Both the position numbers and the translations under genes were made by a program. DNA of 64,000 nt from assembly GCA_030054145.1 (NCBI GenBank), contig JASGCK010000005.1, positions 124,001-188,000 on the forward strand. Reading direction: 5' to 3'. Below, piece by piece: positions 35,933 through 44,991 of the stretch (positions within the stretch are counted from its first letter, which is position 1; every line of letters begins with the position of its first letter). Under the pieces are notes generated by a model. It saw only the letters and a list, made by a program, of their open reading frames with translations. It was not told the DNA's origin and did not search any database. This stretch comes from Cytophagales bacterium. GTDB lineage: Bacteria > Pseudomonadota > Gammaproteobacteria > Burkholderiales > Burkholderiaceae_C.

Positions 35933-37063
35933 ATGCAACCGACATCCTCTTCTCCTTCGCCTTCCCCTATCCTTTGGAGCGATAGCCTACGGCAGGCACA
36001 ATTTCAAACTTGGCTTAGCGTCCTCGCTACGCGGCACGCTTTGCAACTTGCGACCCTGCGCCCCGCTTCGGCGGATGCGAGCTTTCGGCGCTACTTCCGC
36101 ATTGACTCCGCCAACACCAGCTTCATCATCATGGATGCGCCGCCCGACAAGGAAGACAGCGCCCCCTTTGTCCGCGTGGCAGAGCTGCTAAGTGCTGCGG
36201 GCTTGCTTGTGCCGCAAATCCTTGACTGGCAAGCCTCAGCGGGTTTTATGTTGCTGAGCGACCTTGGTACAAAAACCATGCTGGATGTATTAGATAAACA
36301 AGCGGGTTACGAACACACCAGCAGCACCGTCAGCAGCAATTTACCGCTCTACGAGCAAGCGCTGGATGCGCTCGTCGCGTGGCAACGGACATCCCAGCCG
36401 AACGTGTTGCCGCCGTATGACGAGGCACTCTTGCGGCGCGAGCTGCAACTCTTCCCCGATTGGTACATCGCCAAACACCGAGGCCACGTGCTATCGGCAA
36501 GCCAGCAAAGCTTGCTGGATAAGGCTTTTGACCGCATCGTGGCAAACAATTTAGCGAGCCCCAGCGTCTACGTCCACCGCGACTTTATGCCACGCAATTT
36601 GATGGCGCCCTATCCCGCACTGCTTGCAAGCGCTGCGCCCGCGCAAAAACTTGGTGTGCTGGATTTTCAAGATGCGGTCTACGGCCCCATCACCTACGAC
36701 ATTGCCAGCCTCATGCGTGATGCATTTTTAAGCTGGGAAGAAGATTTTGTACTGGACGTAACGATTCGCTATTGGCAAAAAGCCAAAGCCGCAGGCTTGC
36801 CACTACTGGATGAATGGCAATCTGATTTCGGGGCGTTTTACCAAGCGGTCGAGTGGATGGGTTTACAGCGGCACCTAAAAATTTTGGGCATCTTTGCAAG
36901 GCTCACGCTGCGCGATGGCAAGCCCAAATATGTGGCCGATACGCCGCGCTTTATTGCTTACGTTCGTGCAACTTGCGGCCGCTATATCGAGCTCAAGCCT
37001 TTGCTACGCTTGATTGATGACATCGAATCCGTAGCTTCCCGCCTGCGCAAAAATGACCAATAA
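35933..37063 (+). CDS. amgK: Aminoglycoside-phosphotransferase-fold kinase, AmgK-like
   Basis: A 376-residue kinase with the catalytic loop VYVHRDFMPRNLM and the metal-binding VLDFQDAVYGPITYD. AmgK phosphorylates N-acetylmuramate and N-acetylglucosamine at the anomeric position during peptidoglycan recycling. Its gene often lies beside lptD, as here, and is normally followed by the nucleotidyltransferase murU. No murU is in the window; rsmE follows with an 11-base overlap. The symbol is given on position and motifs; another small-molecule substrate remains possible. Confidence 0.72.
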   Translation: MQPTSSSPSPSPILWSDSLRQAQFQTWLSVLATRHALQLATLRPASADASFRRYFRIDSANTSFIIMDAPPDKEDSAPFVRVAELLSAAGLLVPQILDWQASAGFMLLSDLGTKTMLDVLDKQAGYEHTSSTVSSNLPLYEQALDALVAWQRTSQPNVLPPYDEALLRRELQLFPDWYIAKHRGHVLSASQQSLLDKAFDRIVANNLASPSVYVHRDFMPRNLMAPYPALLASAAPAQKLGVLDFQDAVYGPITYDIASLMRDAFLSWEEDFVLDVTIRYWQKAKAAGLPLLDEWQSDFGAFYQAVEWMGLQRHLKILGIFARLTLRDGKPKYVADTPRFIAYVRATCGRYIELKPLLRLIDDIESVASRLRKNDQ

Positions 37064-37823
37064 GATGCCGCGCTTTTATTGCCCTACTGCGCTAGCCATA
37101 GGCTCGCCATTTGATTTACCCAGCGGCGCGGCGCGTCACGTTCAAGTGCTGCGGATGCAGCCCGCCATGACCATCACGCTGTTTGACGGTCTAGGCGGCG
37201 AGTACGAAGCCGTCATCCAAAACATGGGGCGCACAACGGTCACCGTGCAAGTCACGTCGCACAACCCAATCGAGCGCGAAGCCGCACCAGCCGTGCATCT
37301 GGCGCTAGGCGTGCCTGCTAACGAGCGCATGGATTGGCTCGTTGAAAAAGCGACCGAGCTAGGCGTTGCCAGCATCCAGCCACTCATGACCGAGCGCGGT
37401 GTGCTGCGCCTTGCGGGCGAACGCGCAACAAAAAAACAGGCGCATTGGCAAGCCATTGCCAGCAGCGCCTCCGAGCAATCGGGGCGCAACCGCGTACCAA
37501 GCATTCACGCAATCAAAACGCTAAGCGCGTATCTAGAGGCGCAAGCAAAGACTTCGCCGCGCACAGCATCCGCTACGCACAAGCGCTTCGTTTTAAGCTT
37601 GGCGGAAGGCAGTGTGCCGCTGCCGCAAGCCTTATCTAGCAAGGCTTGCAGCCACAAAGACGAATTTTTTGTCCTCTCGGGCGCAGAGGGCGGCTTGTCG
37701 CCTGCCGAAGAACACAAAGCATTCGCTGCGGGCTATCAAGCCGTAAGCCTAGGCAACCGCGTGCTGCGGGCAGAGACGGCGGCAATCGCTGCACTCACAG
37801 CGTTAACACTGATGATTGTGTAA
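37053..37823 (+). CDS. rsmE: 16S rRNA m3U1498 methyltransferase RsmE
   Basis: A 256-residue SPOUT-family enzyme. It has an N-terminal PUA-like part (MPRFYCPTALAIG, HVQVLRM) and the knotted C-terminal domain with FVLSGAEGGLSPAEE and SLGNRVLRAETAAI. A 25-base palindrome (37625-37649) lies in frame just before the GAEGGLS motif. The 5' end overlaps the upstream kinase gene. Confidence 0.94.
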   Translation: MTNKMPRFYCPTALAIGSPFDLPSGAARHVQVLRMQPAMTITLFDGLGGEYEAVIQNMGRTTVTVQVTSHNPIEREAAPAVHLALGVPANERMDWLVEKATELGVASIQPLMTERGVLRLAGERATKKQAHWQAIASSASEQSGRNRVPSIHAIKTLSAYLEAQAKTSPRTASATHKRFVLSLAEGSVPLPQALSSKACSHKDEFFVLSGAEGGLSPAEEHKAFAAGYQAVSLGNRVLRAETAAIAALTALTLMIV

Positions 37824-37828
37824 CTCAC

Positions 37829-39586
37829 TCAACGTTGCTTGGCGGCTTGCTCGGTCAAAAGTAATTGCGTCAACGCTGACTGAATGCGCGTTAAAACGCG
37901 TGTCCAGTCCCGCACCCGTCCGTCTTGGATGCTTTGCCGAAACAAGCGCACATTGGGATACCACGGCGTGTCCTCACGATCCTCTAACCAGCGCCAATCG
38001 GACGATGCGGCAAGCAAAACCCAAACGGGTTTGCCCAAAGCGGCAGCCAAGTGAACGACCGATGTATCCACGCTAATCAATAAATCAAGCTGCATCGCTA
38101 GCGCTGCTGTATCCGAAAAATCTTGGATGTCAGACTCCACGCGCACGATGGACTGACAAGCATCCAGCGCAGGTAAATCGCTCTCTCTAGGCCCTACTTG
38201 CATCGAAATAAATTGCACTTGCGGGAACGCCTCTAGCAACGGCAACAACGCCGCAAACGCCAGCGAGCGATTGCCGTCATTATCATGCGTTGGGCGACCG
38301 CACCAAGCCACGCCAACGCGCAGCGTTGGCTTATCCAAACTCTCAACGCGCAGCCTTGGCTTATCCAAACTCTCAGCGCGTAATTTTTGTTGCGCATGAA
38401 GCGGCGGCAATCGGTCTTGCCAGCGACTCATTCGCTCTTGATTGGCAAATAAATAAGGAATGTGTACCGGAATGTTGTCAACCGAGAGCCCTAGCGGCGC
38501 CGGCAACGACATCAGCGGCGCGTGGTAGTCAAAGCCTTGCAAAGTCTCGCTCCAAGGCCGTATCGCATGTACGCCAGCCACGCCCACGAAGTTTTCGCAA
38601 ATCTCGCGCGGCATAAAAATCGTGACGTGTGCGCCGCGTTCGGCTACATTTTTTGCCAATCGAATGAATTGAAACGCATCGCCATAGCCCTGCTCAAAAT
38701 GCAGCAAGATGCGCTTGCCTTGCAAGTCCTGCCCCGTCCAAAGCGGCATCGGCAATTCAAGATACGCGGGCTTCAAATGATCGGTTTTCCAGCGCCACTC
38801 ATAGAGCGGCCAAGCGCGCGCATAGTCACCGAGCCGCAGCAACAAGTTAGACAAATTCCAAAACGAGAGATGGTGATCGGGGTCTGCGCGTCCAGCACGC
38901 TCGTACATCGCAATCGCCTCGGGATAGCGCCGCGCACCCGCCAAAAATACACCATAGTTGTAGAGCGTCATCCAATGATCGGGACTTATTTGCAGCGCGG
39001 TTTGAAAACACGCCTCAGCCGCCGCGCCTTGCTCCGTCTGCTCTCCCAGCAAATTGCCTTTAGCAGCCAGTGTATTTAAATGCTGCGGATTGATCTCCAA
39101 AACACGAGCCATGAGCGCAAGCGCAAGCGCCGTGTTCTTCCCCTCGCTATGCAAGCCCGCCAACACGTGCAAGCTCTCCACGTCATTTGGTTGAATCGCA
39201 ATCGCTCGTTCATAGGTCGCCATCGCAGCCTCGCGCTGCCCAGCCAGATGCTGCGCCCAACCTAAATTACGCAGCATCGCCGTTGCCTGATCCACCAGCC
39301 CAAGTTGCGCCAAAATGTGCGCGCCATTGGTTTGCGCCTCGGGTGATTGCGGAGCCAGCGCAAGCGCCTGTTTGGAATACGCTAACGCATCCACCCAACG
39401 ACCCAGCACCGCCAAAGCCGCCGCCGCGTTGTTCCAAGCCATCGCGTGCTGCATCTCACGCGCAATCGCTTGCTGACTAGTCGCCAGCGCCAACTCAAAT
39501 TGCCCCGCTTGATATTGCTGGGCGGATTGGTCAATCAGCTGATCGACAGTTAGCGCTACTGGCGGACTCATGGGGAAGGCATTCAT
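37829..39586 (-). CDS. Tetratricopeptide-repeat protein with glycosyltransferase-9-like C-terminus
   Basis: 585 residues: about eight TPR units in the first 300 residues, then a GT-B-like domain with RILLHFEQGYGDAFQFIRLAK, and LISVDTSVVHLAAALGKPVWVLL typical of the ADP-heptose/GT9-related domain. Such proteins are common in Burkholderiales and their targets are unknown. Near residue 415 two 30-base direct repeats (38316-38345, 38346-38375) encode a duplicated LR.ESLDKP decapeptide. Residues 5-6 offer a slightly later start. Confidence 0.75.
   Translation of the reverse strand: MNAFPMSPPVALTVDQLIDQSAQQYQAGQFELALATSQQAIAREMQHAMAWNNAAAALAVLGRWVDALAYSKQALALAPQSPEAQTNGAHILAQLGLVDQATAMLRNLGWAQHLAGQREAAMATYERAIAIQPNDVESLHVLAGLHSEGKNTALALALMARVLEINPQHLNTLAAKGNLLGEQTEQGAAAEACFQTALQISPDHWMTLYNYGVFLAGARRYPEAIAMYERAGRADPDHHLSFWNLSNLLLRLGDYARAWPLYEWRWKTDHLKPAYLELPMPLWTGQDLQGKRILLHFEQGYGDAFQFIRLAKNVAERGAHVTIFMPREICENFVGVAGVHAIRPWSETLQGFDYHAPLMSLPAPLGLSVDNIPVHIPYLFANQERMSRWQDRLPPLHAQQKLRAESLDKPRLRVESLDKPTLRVGVAWCGRPTHDNDGNRSLAFAALLPLLEAFPQVQFISMQVGPRESDLPALDACQSIVRVESDIQDFSDTAALAMQLDLLISVDTSVVHLAAALGKPVWVLLAASSDWRWLEDREDTPWYPNVRLFRQSIQDGRVRDWTRVLTRIQSALTQLLLTEQAAKQR
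38316..38375 (-). repeat. In-frame 30-base tandem repeat in the TPR gene
   Basis: Two copies of a 30-base unit differing at one position (GCGCAGCGTTGG versus GCGCAGCCTTGG), followed by a 5-base partial third copy. In frame, it duplicates a ten-residue segment (LRVESLDKPT-like) just before the glycosyltransferase-like VGVAWCG segment. Confidence 0.85.
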
Positions 39587-39592
39587 AAACTG

Positions 39593-40498
39593 TTACTTTC
39601 GATTCACCAGCACAATGCCCGCACCCACCAGCACCAGCGATGCCACCAAGCTGACGGTAATCGGTTCGCCCAGCCACCACGCACCAATCACCAATGAAAA
39701 AACTGGCGTTAAAAATACAAAAGACGAGAGTTTCGTGGCGGGGTAATGCCCTAAAAGCCACATCCAAGTGAGATAGCTCGCAAACGCGCCAACGACCGCT
39801 TGCACCGCAAGCGATGTCCACGCAAACGCTGTCATGTGGGTGAGCGTACTCGTCCAATTTTCACCAAACAGAAAGGATAGCGGCACAAGCAATGCTGCGC
39901 TGACTGCCAATTGATAAAAAAGCAGTTTCTCCGCACCGATGCCGCTCAGCTTGGTCGCCCGAATCACCACGGTTGTGAGACCCCACATCACACCTGCGGC
40001 GAGCGCTAGTCCATCGCCAAGCCACGAGCCGCCCGTCAAGTTATCCATCATGGCAAATACAACCGCCACAAATGCGCAGGCCAAACCCAGCCACTGCACA
40101 AGCTTTAATTGTTCGCTTGCCACAAAGCGCGGTAACACCAGCGCCACCACAAAGGGCGCGGTGTACAAAAATATCGTCAAACGCGATGCACTGGTATGCA
40201 CCAGTCCAACATAAAGAAAAATAAACTCCAGCGCAAACAAACTGCCCGCCAACAGCCCCGCTTTGAGTGTGCCATCTGAACCCAACAATTTGATCTTGCG
40301 CCAGTAGCACCAGAGCAAAAGCACAGCCGTTCCCAGCACGAACCGCATTGCCACTTGCATCACAGGCGGAATGAAGGGCAGCGTCGCTTTAACGAGCACT
40401 TGTTGCCAACCCCAAAAAATGCAGCAGGCGAGTAACAAGCTGATAGCAATAAGGTCTAAGTGCGCTTTGCGCTGCGGCAAGTTGTGAGTGGCAGTCAT
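39593..40498 (-). CDS. EamA/DMT-family transporter
   Basis: A 301-residue membrane protein with about ten transmembrane helices in two EamA repeats, including QQVLVKATLPFIPPVMQVAMRF and the repeat-end FVFLTPVFSLVIGAWWLGEP. Drug/metabolite transporters of this type export or import small metabolites; the substrate cannot be inferred. The stop is 6 bases before the TPR gene start on the same strand. Confidence 0.9.
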   Translation of the reverse strand: MTATHNLPQRKAHLDLIAISLLLACCIFWGWQQVLVKATLPFIPPVMQVAMRFVLGTAVLLLWCYWRKIKLLGSDGTLKAGLLAGSLFALEFIFLYVGLVHTSASRLTIFLYTAPFVVALVLPRFVASEQLKLVQWLGLACAFVAVVFAMMDNLTGGSWLGDGLALAAGVMWGLTTVVIRATKLSGIGAEKLLFYQLAVSAALLVPLSFLFGENWTSTLTHMTAFAWTSLAVQAVVGAFASYLTWMWLLGHYPATKLSSFVFLTPVFSLVIGAWWLGEPITVSLVASLVLVGAGIVLVNRK

Positions 40499-40535
40499 CG
40501 CTATAGTTTATGCTCAAGGGCTACACAATCACATC

Positions 40536-41417
40536 ATGGATAAACGCGTTACTTTTTCTCATCATTGGCTCCCTTGGTTATTGCTGACTCCGCAATTGGT
40601 GATTGTGTGCGTATTTTTCTTTTGGCCCGCGTCTCAGGCGCTGTATCAATCGGTGCTTTTGGAAGATGCTTTTGGCGCAAGTCGAGAGTTCGTGGGGCTA
40701 GAGAACTTCAAAGCGCTATGGAGCGATCCGACTTATCTGAACTCATTCAAAACGACCGCGCTCTTTTCAACCTTAGTCGCTGGTATTGGGTTGTCATTCT
40801 CGCTACTGCTGGCCGTTTGCGCTAACCGTATCGTGCGCGGCGCGGGTCTCTACAAAACCCTACTCATCACGCCTTACGCGGTTGCGCCCGTGGTTGCCGC
40901 CGTGCTGTGGATGTTCTTATTCAACAGCTCGTTTGGCGTACTGACCTACGTGCTGCACAAGCTAGGCGTGGACTGGAACTATGCGCTCAACGGCACACAC
41001 GCCATGACACTCATCGTGATGGCGGCGGTGTGGAAGCAAATCAGTTACAACTTTTTATTTTTTTTAGCGGGGCTGCAATCTATTCCGCGCTCGCTCATTG
41101 AAGCCGCATCGATTGATGGCGCGAGTCCTTGGCATCGGTTTTGGACGATCACGTTTCCACTGCTCACGCCAACCACCTTCTTCTTGCTCGTCGTCAATAT
41201 CGTCTACGCCTTTTTTGACACCTTTGCCATTGTGGATGCCACCACGCACGGCGGGCCTGGCAAAGACACATCCATCTTGGTCTACCGCGTGTACTACGAC
41301 GGCTTTAAGGCGCAAGATTTAGGCGGGTCGGCAGCGCAAAGCGTGGTGCTGATGCTGCTTGTGGTCATGCTCACTTTTGTGCAGTTTCGCTATGTTGAGA
41401 AGAAAGTGAACTACTGA
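40536..41417 (+). CDS. ugpA: sn-glycerol-3-phosphate ABC transporter permease UgpA
   Basis: About 293 residues from ATG 40536 (an earlier ATG at 40488 adds 16 poorly hydrophobic residues). Six transmembrane helices; the permease EAA motif EAASIDGASPWHRFWTITFPLL binds the ATPase. The overall sequence matches UgpA. ugpE follows, but the solute-binding protein gene ugpB and the ATPase gene ugpC normally flanking the pair are absent from this window. Confidence 0.88.
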   Translation: MDKRVTFSHHWLPWLLLTPQLVIVCVFFFWPASQALYQSVLLEDAFGASREFVGLENFKALWSDPTYLNSFKTTALFSTLVAGIGLSFSLLLAVCANRIVRGAGLYKTLLITPYAVAPVVAAVLWMFLFNSSFGVLTYVLHKLGVDWNYALNGTHAMTLIVMAAVWKQISYNFLFFLAGLQSIPRSLIEAASIDGASPWHRFWTITFPLLTPTTFFLLVVNIVYAFFDTFAIVDATTHGGPGKDTSILVYRVYYDGFKAQDLGGSAAQSVVLMLLVVMLTFVQFRYVEKKVNY

Positions 41418-41429
41418 TGAAACCTATCG

Positions 41430-41490
41430 CCATTCCCGCGAAGGCAAGAATCCACGGCAGCGGATGGCTCCCCGCCTTCGCAGGAATGAC
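41430..41490. repeat. Palindromic repeat between ugpA and ugpE
   Basis: CATTCCCGCGAAGGC (41433-41447) and GCCTTCGCAGGAATG (41475-41489) form an imperfect inverted repeat around a 27-base loop. This is a common intergenic repeat type in Burkholderiales. A fragment of the same sequence (CATGCCCGCGAAGGCGG) lies at 31441-31457. It separates two genes that are usually adjacent and ends just before the ribosome site of ugpE. Confidence 0.7.
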
Positions 41491-41501
41491 CGGAGATCTT
41501 C

Positions 41502-42347
41502 GTGGTTGAGCGCAAACCCATTCTTGATTGGCTCTCGCACGGTATTTTGATTGTCGGTGTGCTGATCGTCGCTCTGCCCATTTGGATTGCCTTTGTGGGC
41601 TCGACGCATACCTTAGATGCGGTCATCACCAACCCCATGCCCATTTGGCCTGGCGGCGAGCTGTGGCACAACTACTGGCAAGTGCTCAACAACGGCGGAA
41701 CGAGCGGCACACGAGCGCCCGTTCTACATATGCTGGGAGTCAGTTTTGCGATTGCCACCTTAATTGCCATTGGCAAAATCTTCTTAGCGTTGCTCTCCGC
41801 TTTTGCCTTGGTCTACTTTAGATTTCGCTTCAAACAAGCCGCGTTTTGGCTCATCTTTATCACGCTCATGCTACCCGTCGAAGTGCGCATCTCCCCCACT
41901 TACCAAGTCGTCAGCAGCTTGGGGATGCTGAACAGCTACGCGGGATTAACGCTGCCGCTACTGGCATCGGCGACCGCCACGTTTTTGTTTCGGCAATTTT
42001 TTATGACCGTGCCAGATGAGCTGGTAGAGGCCTCGCGCATGGACGGCGCAAGCCCCATGCGCTTTTTTTGGGATGTGCTGTTGCCACTATCCAAAACCAA
42101 TATCGCGGCGCTGTTCGTCATCATGTTCATCTACGGCTGGAATCAATACCTGTGGCCGCTCTTGGTCAGCACCGAAGAAAAGTATTACCCCATCGTCATT
42201 GGCATCAAACAAATGATTGCGGCCGAGAGCCAAGTCGAGTGGCAACTCGTCATGGCAACCGCCATGCTCGCGCTGCTGCCACCCGTACTAGTCGTCATCG
42301 CTATGCAGCGCTGGTTTGTGCGGGGCTTGGTGGATGCTGAGAAGTAA
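41502..42347 (+). CDS. ugpE: sn-glycerol-3-phosphate ABC transporter permease UgpE
   Basis: 281 residues from a GTG start preceded by GGAGA. Six transmembrane helices and the EAA loop EASRMDGASPMRFFWDVLLPLSK; the C-terminus VIAMQRWFVRGLVDAEK is typical of UgpE. It pairs with UgpA to form the channel. The transporter would need a binding protein and an ATPase encoded elsewhere. Confidence 0.88.
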   Translation: MVERKPILDWLSHGILIVGVLIVALPIWIAFVGSTHTLDAVITNPMPIWPGGELWHNYWQVLNNGGTSGTRAPVLHMLGVSFAIATLIAIGKIFLALLSAFALVYFRFRFKQAAFWLIFITLMLPVEVRISPTYQVVSSLGMLNSYAGLTLPLLASATATFLFRQFFMTVPDELVEASRMDGASPMRFFWDVLLPLSKTNIAALFVIMFIYGWNQYLWPLLVSTEEKYYPIVIGIKQMIAAESQVEWQLVMATAMLALLPPVLVVIAMQRWFVRGLVDAEK

Positions 42348-42615
42348 TTTCCTCCTCTGGCGCACCTTGCTCAATCCAATCAAATACGGCAACGCCTGAT
42401 TTGTTTTGATTCCACGTCTCAACCACAGCATGCGCACCAGCGGGCACATCCAGCGTATCACCCGCCGCTAAAAAATAATCTTCTGGCGATTGATTTGTTG
42501 TCACATACAAACGACCGCTGGTCACGCGCAGCACGCTAGGTTGTTTGGCATTCAAACTCATCGCGTGTCCGTGGGGCAGTTCGTGCGCTATGGCAACTCT
42601 TGTGGAGCAACACAT
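42301..42615 (-). CDS. DUF2917 domain protein
   Basis: A 104-residue protein with a cupin-like small domain (PSVLRVTSGRLYVTT, YFLAAGDTLDVPAGAHAVVE) matching DUF2917, a family of unknown function frequent in Burkholderiales. The C-terminal 25 residues are low-complexity and overlap the ugpE 3' end by 47 bases on the other strand. It is divergent from a LysR gene, which is a plausible regulator. Confidence 0.75.
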   Translation of the reverse strand: MCCSTRVAIAHELPHGHAMSLNAKQPSVLRVTSGRLYVTTNQSPEDYFLAAGDTLDVPAGAHAVVETWNQNKSGVAVFDWIEQGAPEEEITSQHPPSPAQTSAA

Positions 42616-42696
42616 AAAAACCTCTCAATGGTTGTTAGAAGGAAGCGCCTATGGTCGTGCGTGCGTCGCTTGTTGTCCAATGAAAATATCAGGCAC

Positions 42697-42721
42697 AATT
42701 GATGTTCCATGAACATTAATT
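42697..42721. promoter_or_regulatory. Palindrome at the LysR gene start
   Basis: A 25-base near-perfect inverted repeat centred on CAT, with TGTTC-CAT-GAACA perfect at the core (42703-42715) and AATT at both ends, one mismatch pair overall. It covers the first possible ATG (42709) of the LysR gene and fits a LysR-type T-N11-A box. This favours use of the second ATG at 42724, or autoregulation at translation start. Confidence 0.5.
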
Positions 42722-43674
42722 CCATGAGCACATCACCACGCACACGAACGCTTGGCGTGGGTAATTTGCGTGCTTTCGCGGTTGTCGCAAGGCACTTAAA
42801 CTTTCGTAGCGCCGCTGAAGAGTTGGCACTAACGCAGCCCGCCGTCAGCCGTCAAATCCAAGCCTTAGAGGCTGATGTTGGCGGTGCGTTATTTGCGCGG
42901 CATACCCGCTCTGTCGAGCTAACGCCCGCAGGCAGAAGTTTGCTACAAGTCGTTGCACCTTGGTTAGAGCGCCTAGATGTTACGGTACGCAACATCCGCA
43001 GCGGCCTCTCGCGCAAGTCGGTGTCGATCACCACTTTTGCATCTTTTTCTTCCACATGGTTAATCCCAAAACTAGAGGCCTTCCAACGCGCACACCCCGA
43101 TATTGATATCCGTGTTGATGCAAGTGATGCATTTATTCAACTTGACAATAACGACATAGATTTGGCACTGCGCTACGGCACTTATGAGCAAATGCCCAAG
43201 GGTGCAATTCGTTTATTTGATGAAATCATCGCGCCTATGGCGAGCCCTTGGTTACTCAAATCTCAAGCACCTATTCGCACCGCCGCTGATCTGGCCAAGT
43301 TCACACTCATTGACTTATCGGACGTAACCGCCAACCAAGTCAATTGGCTAACGTGGGAGGGCTGGCTGCGGCAACATCACAGCAAGATTGACACGGGCAC
43401 GCGTTGGTTGCGCTTTAACTACGCCTACCAAACCGTGCAAGCCGCGCTGGCAGGGCAGGGTATTGTGCTGGCGCGTTTGCCTATGGTGGCAGAGAGTTTA
43501 AAAAATGGTGACTTGATTGAACCGCTACCAAACACGCGCCTGACCAGCCCGATGGCATATTGGCTGATTGCGCGCGGCGGTGACCATGAGCGCCCCGAGG
43601 TGCTGGCGTTTTCCAACTGGCTACAAAAACAAGCGCGTGAGACCCGTGTCAGCATCAAACTTAAAATAAGCTAA
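42709..43674 (+). CDS. LysR-family (GcvA-like) transcriptional regulator
   Basis: 321 residues (316 if the ATG at 42724 is used). The N-terminal winged HTH is LRAFAVVARHLNFRSAAEELALTQPAVSRQIQALE; the C-terminal part is a periplasmic-binding-like co-inducer domain. The wording resembles the GcvA subgroup. It is divergent from DUF2917 and 29 bases upstream of fbp; its target and co-inducer are unknown. Confidence 0.88.
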   Translation: MNINSMSTSPRTRTLGVGNLRAFAVVARHLNFRSAAEELALTQPAVSRQIQALEADVGGALFARHTRSVELTPAGRSLLQVVAPWLERLDVTVRNIRSGLSRKSVSITTFASFSSTWLIPKLEAFQRAHPDIDIRVDASDAFIQLDNNDIDLALRYGTYEQMPKGAIRLFDEIIAPMASPWLLKSQAPIRTAADLAKFTLIDLSDVTANQVNWLTWEGWLRQHHSKIDTGTRWLRFNYAYQTVQAALAGQGIVLARLPMVAESLKNGDLIEPLPNTRLTSPMAYWLIARGGDHERPEVLAFSNWLQKQARETRVSIKLKIS

Positions 43675-43702
43675 CTCTCCGAACTGAATTGGACATCGCC
43701 CC

Positions 43703-44707
43703 ATGACACAAAAGATTTCTCTCACCCGCTACTTGGTCGAACAACAACGCAACCACGGACATATCCCTTCTCAATTGCGCTTGCTGCTTGAGGTTGTTGC
43801 ACGCTGCTGCAAAACCATTAGCCACGCCGTCAACAAGGGCGATCTGGGCGATGTCATGGGCTCCGCCACCACCGAGAACGTACAGGGCGAAGTGCAAAAA
43901 AAGCTCGACATCATCGCCAACGATGTGCTGATTGAGGCCAACGAGTGGGGTGGTCACTTGGCGGCAATGGCATCGGAGGAAATGGAGGGCATCCATGTTG
44001 TACCCAACCGCTATCCGCAGGGCGAGTATTTGTTGCTGTTTGATCCTTTAGACGGCTCATCCAATATCGACATCAATGTCAGCATCGGCACCATTTTTAG
44101 CGTGCTCAAAAAACCCGAAGACCACGCAGGCGTGAGCGAACGCGATTTCTTACAAAAAGGCACGCAACAAGTCGCGGCTGGTTACTGCGTGTATGGCCCG
44201 CAAACCACGCTGGTATTGACCGTGGGTGACGGCGTTGCAATGTTTACGCTAGACCGCGAGCAAGGCAGCTTCATCTTGACCGATGAAAATTTGCGTATCC
44301 CAGAAGACACCAAAGAGTTCGCCATCAACATGAGCAATATGCGTCACTGGGACGAGCCCGTCAAGCGCTACATCGACGAGTGTTTAGCAGGCAAAACGGG
44401 CGTGCGCAAAAAAGATTTCAATATGCGCTGGGTCGCCAGCATGGTCGCGGAAGTGCACCGCATCCTCAGCCGTGGCGGTGTCTTTTTGTATCCGTGGGAC
44501 AAGCGCGAACCCGAAAAGCCAGGCAAGCTGCGCCTCATGTATGAAGCCAATCCGATGGCATGGTTGATTGAACAAGCAGGCGGCGTAGCAACCAATGGTC
44601 GCCAACGCATTTTGGAGATTCAACCCAAAGCGCTACACGAGCGCGTGAGCGTGATTTTGGGCGCGAAGAATGAGGTGGAGCGTGTCACAGGTTATCACGC
44701 GGGGTAA
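43703..44707 (+). CDS. fbp: Class 1 fructose-1,6-bisphosphatase
   Basis: A 334-residue gluconeogenic/Calvin-cycle enzyme. Metal-binding [22 protein letters not shown] and the substrate-binding [19 protein letters not shown] are intact, and the length is typical. The last 63 bases (44645-44707) recur at 45005-45067 with only synonymous differences. It is followed by an AT-richer accessory island. Confidence 0.97.
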   Translation: MTQKISLTRYLVEQQRNHGHIPSQLRLLLEVVARCCKTISHAVNKGDLGDVMGSATTENVQGEVQKKLDIIANDVLIEANEWGGHLAAMASEEMEGIHVVPNRYPQGEYLLLFDPLDGSSNIDINVSIGTIFSVLKKPEDHAGVSERDFLQKGTQQVAAGYCVYGPQTTLVLTVGDGVAMFTLDREQGSFILTDENLRIPEDTKEFAINMSNMRHWDEPVKRYIDECLAGKTGVRKKDFNMRWVASMVAEVHRILSRGGVFLYPWDKREPEKPGKLRLMYEANPMAWLIEQAGGVATNGRQRILEIQPKALHERVSVILGAKNEVERVTGYHAG

Positions 44708-44754
44708 AAGCATTTGCTCTCTACAATTCAGTTATCTACTTCAGGAGTTACACC

Positions 44755-44946
44755 ATGCAATACGCATCCCCCAATTTAATTGGTGAATTTCGAACTTTTG
44801 GACCAGCAGGTCCCGCATACCAAGTGCTTGGTGCAAGCAAACCTTTGTCAAAAGACGACAACTGGTTCAAAGTACAAGTGCTCAATAGCGGCGAACTCGT
44901 CGATCTGCCCGCACGCCAAATTATCCAAGACCCGAAAGCGGCGTAA
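44755..44946 (+). CDS. DUF5397-like small protein
   Basis: A 63-residue protein with a good ribosome site (CAGGAG). The pattern LIGEFRTFGPAGPAYQVLG followed by VQVLNSGELVDLPARQIIQDP resembles DUF5397, a family of unknown function. It lies between the fbp stop and a second copy of the fbp 3' end, so it is the cargo of a very small insert or the remnant of a larger one. Confidence 0.6.
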   Translation: MQYASPNLIGEFRTFGPAGPAYQVLGASKPLSKDDNWFKVQVLNSGELVDLPARQIIQDPKAA

Positions 44947-44991
44947 GCATGTTTGCTATTGCCTTTGATCTAGTCGTTGCCGACACAAGAG

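Noticed and set aside
38340..38380. CRISPR-like array
   Set aside because: Only two directly abutting 30-base units with no spacers, and they are in frame inside a coding gene.
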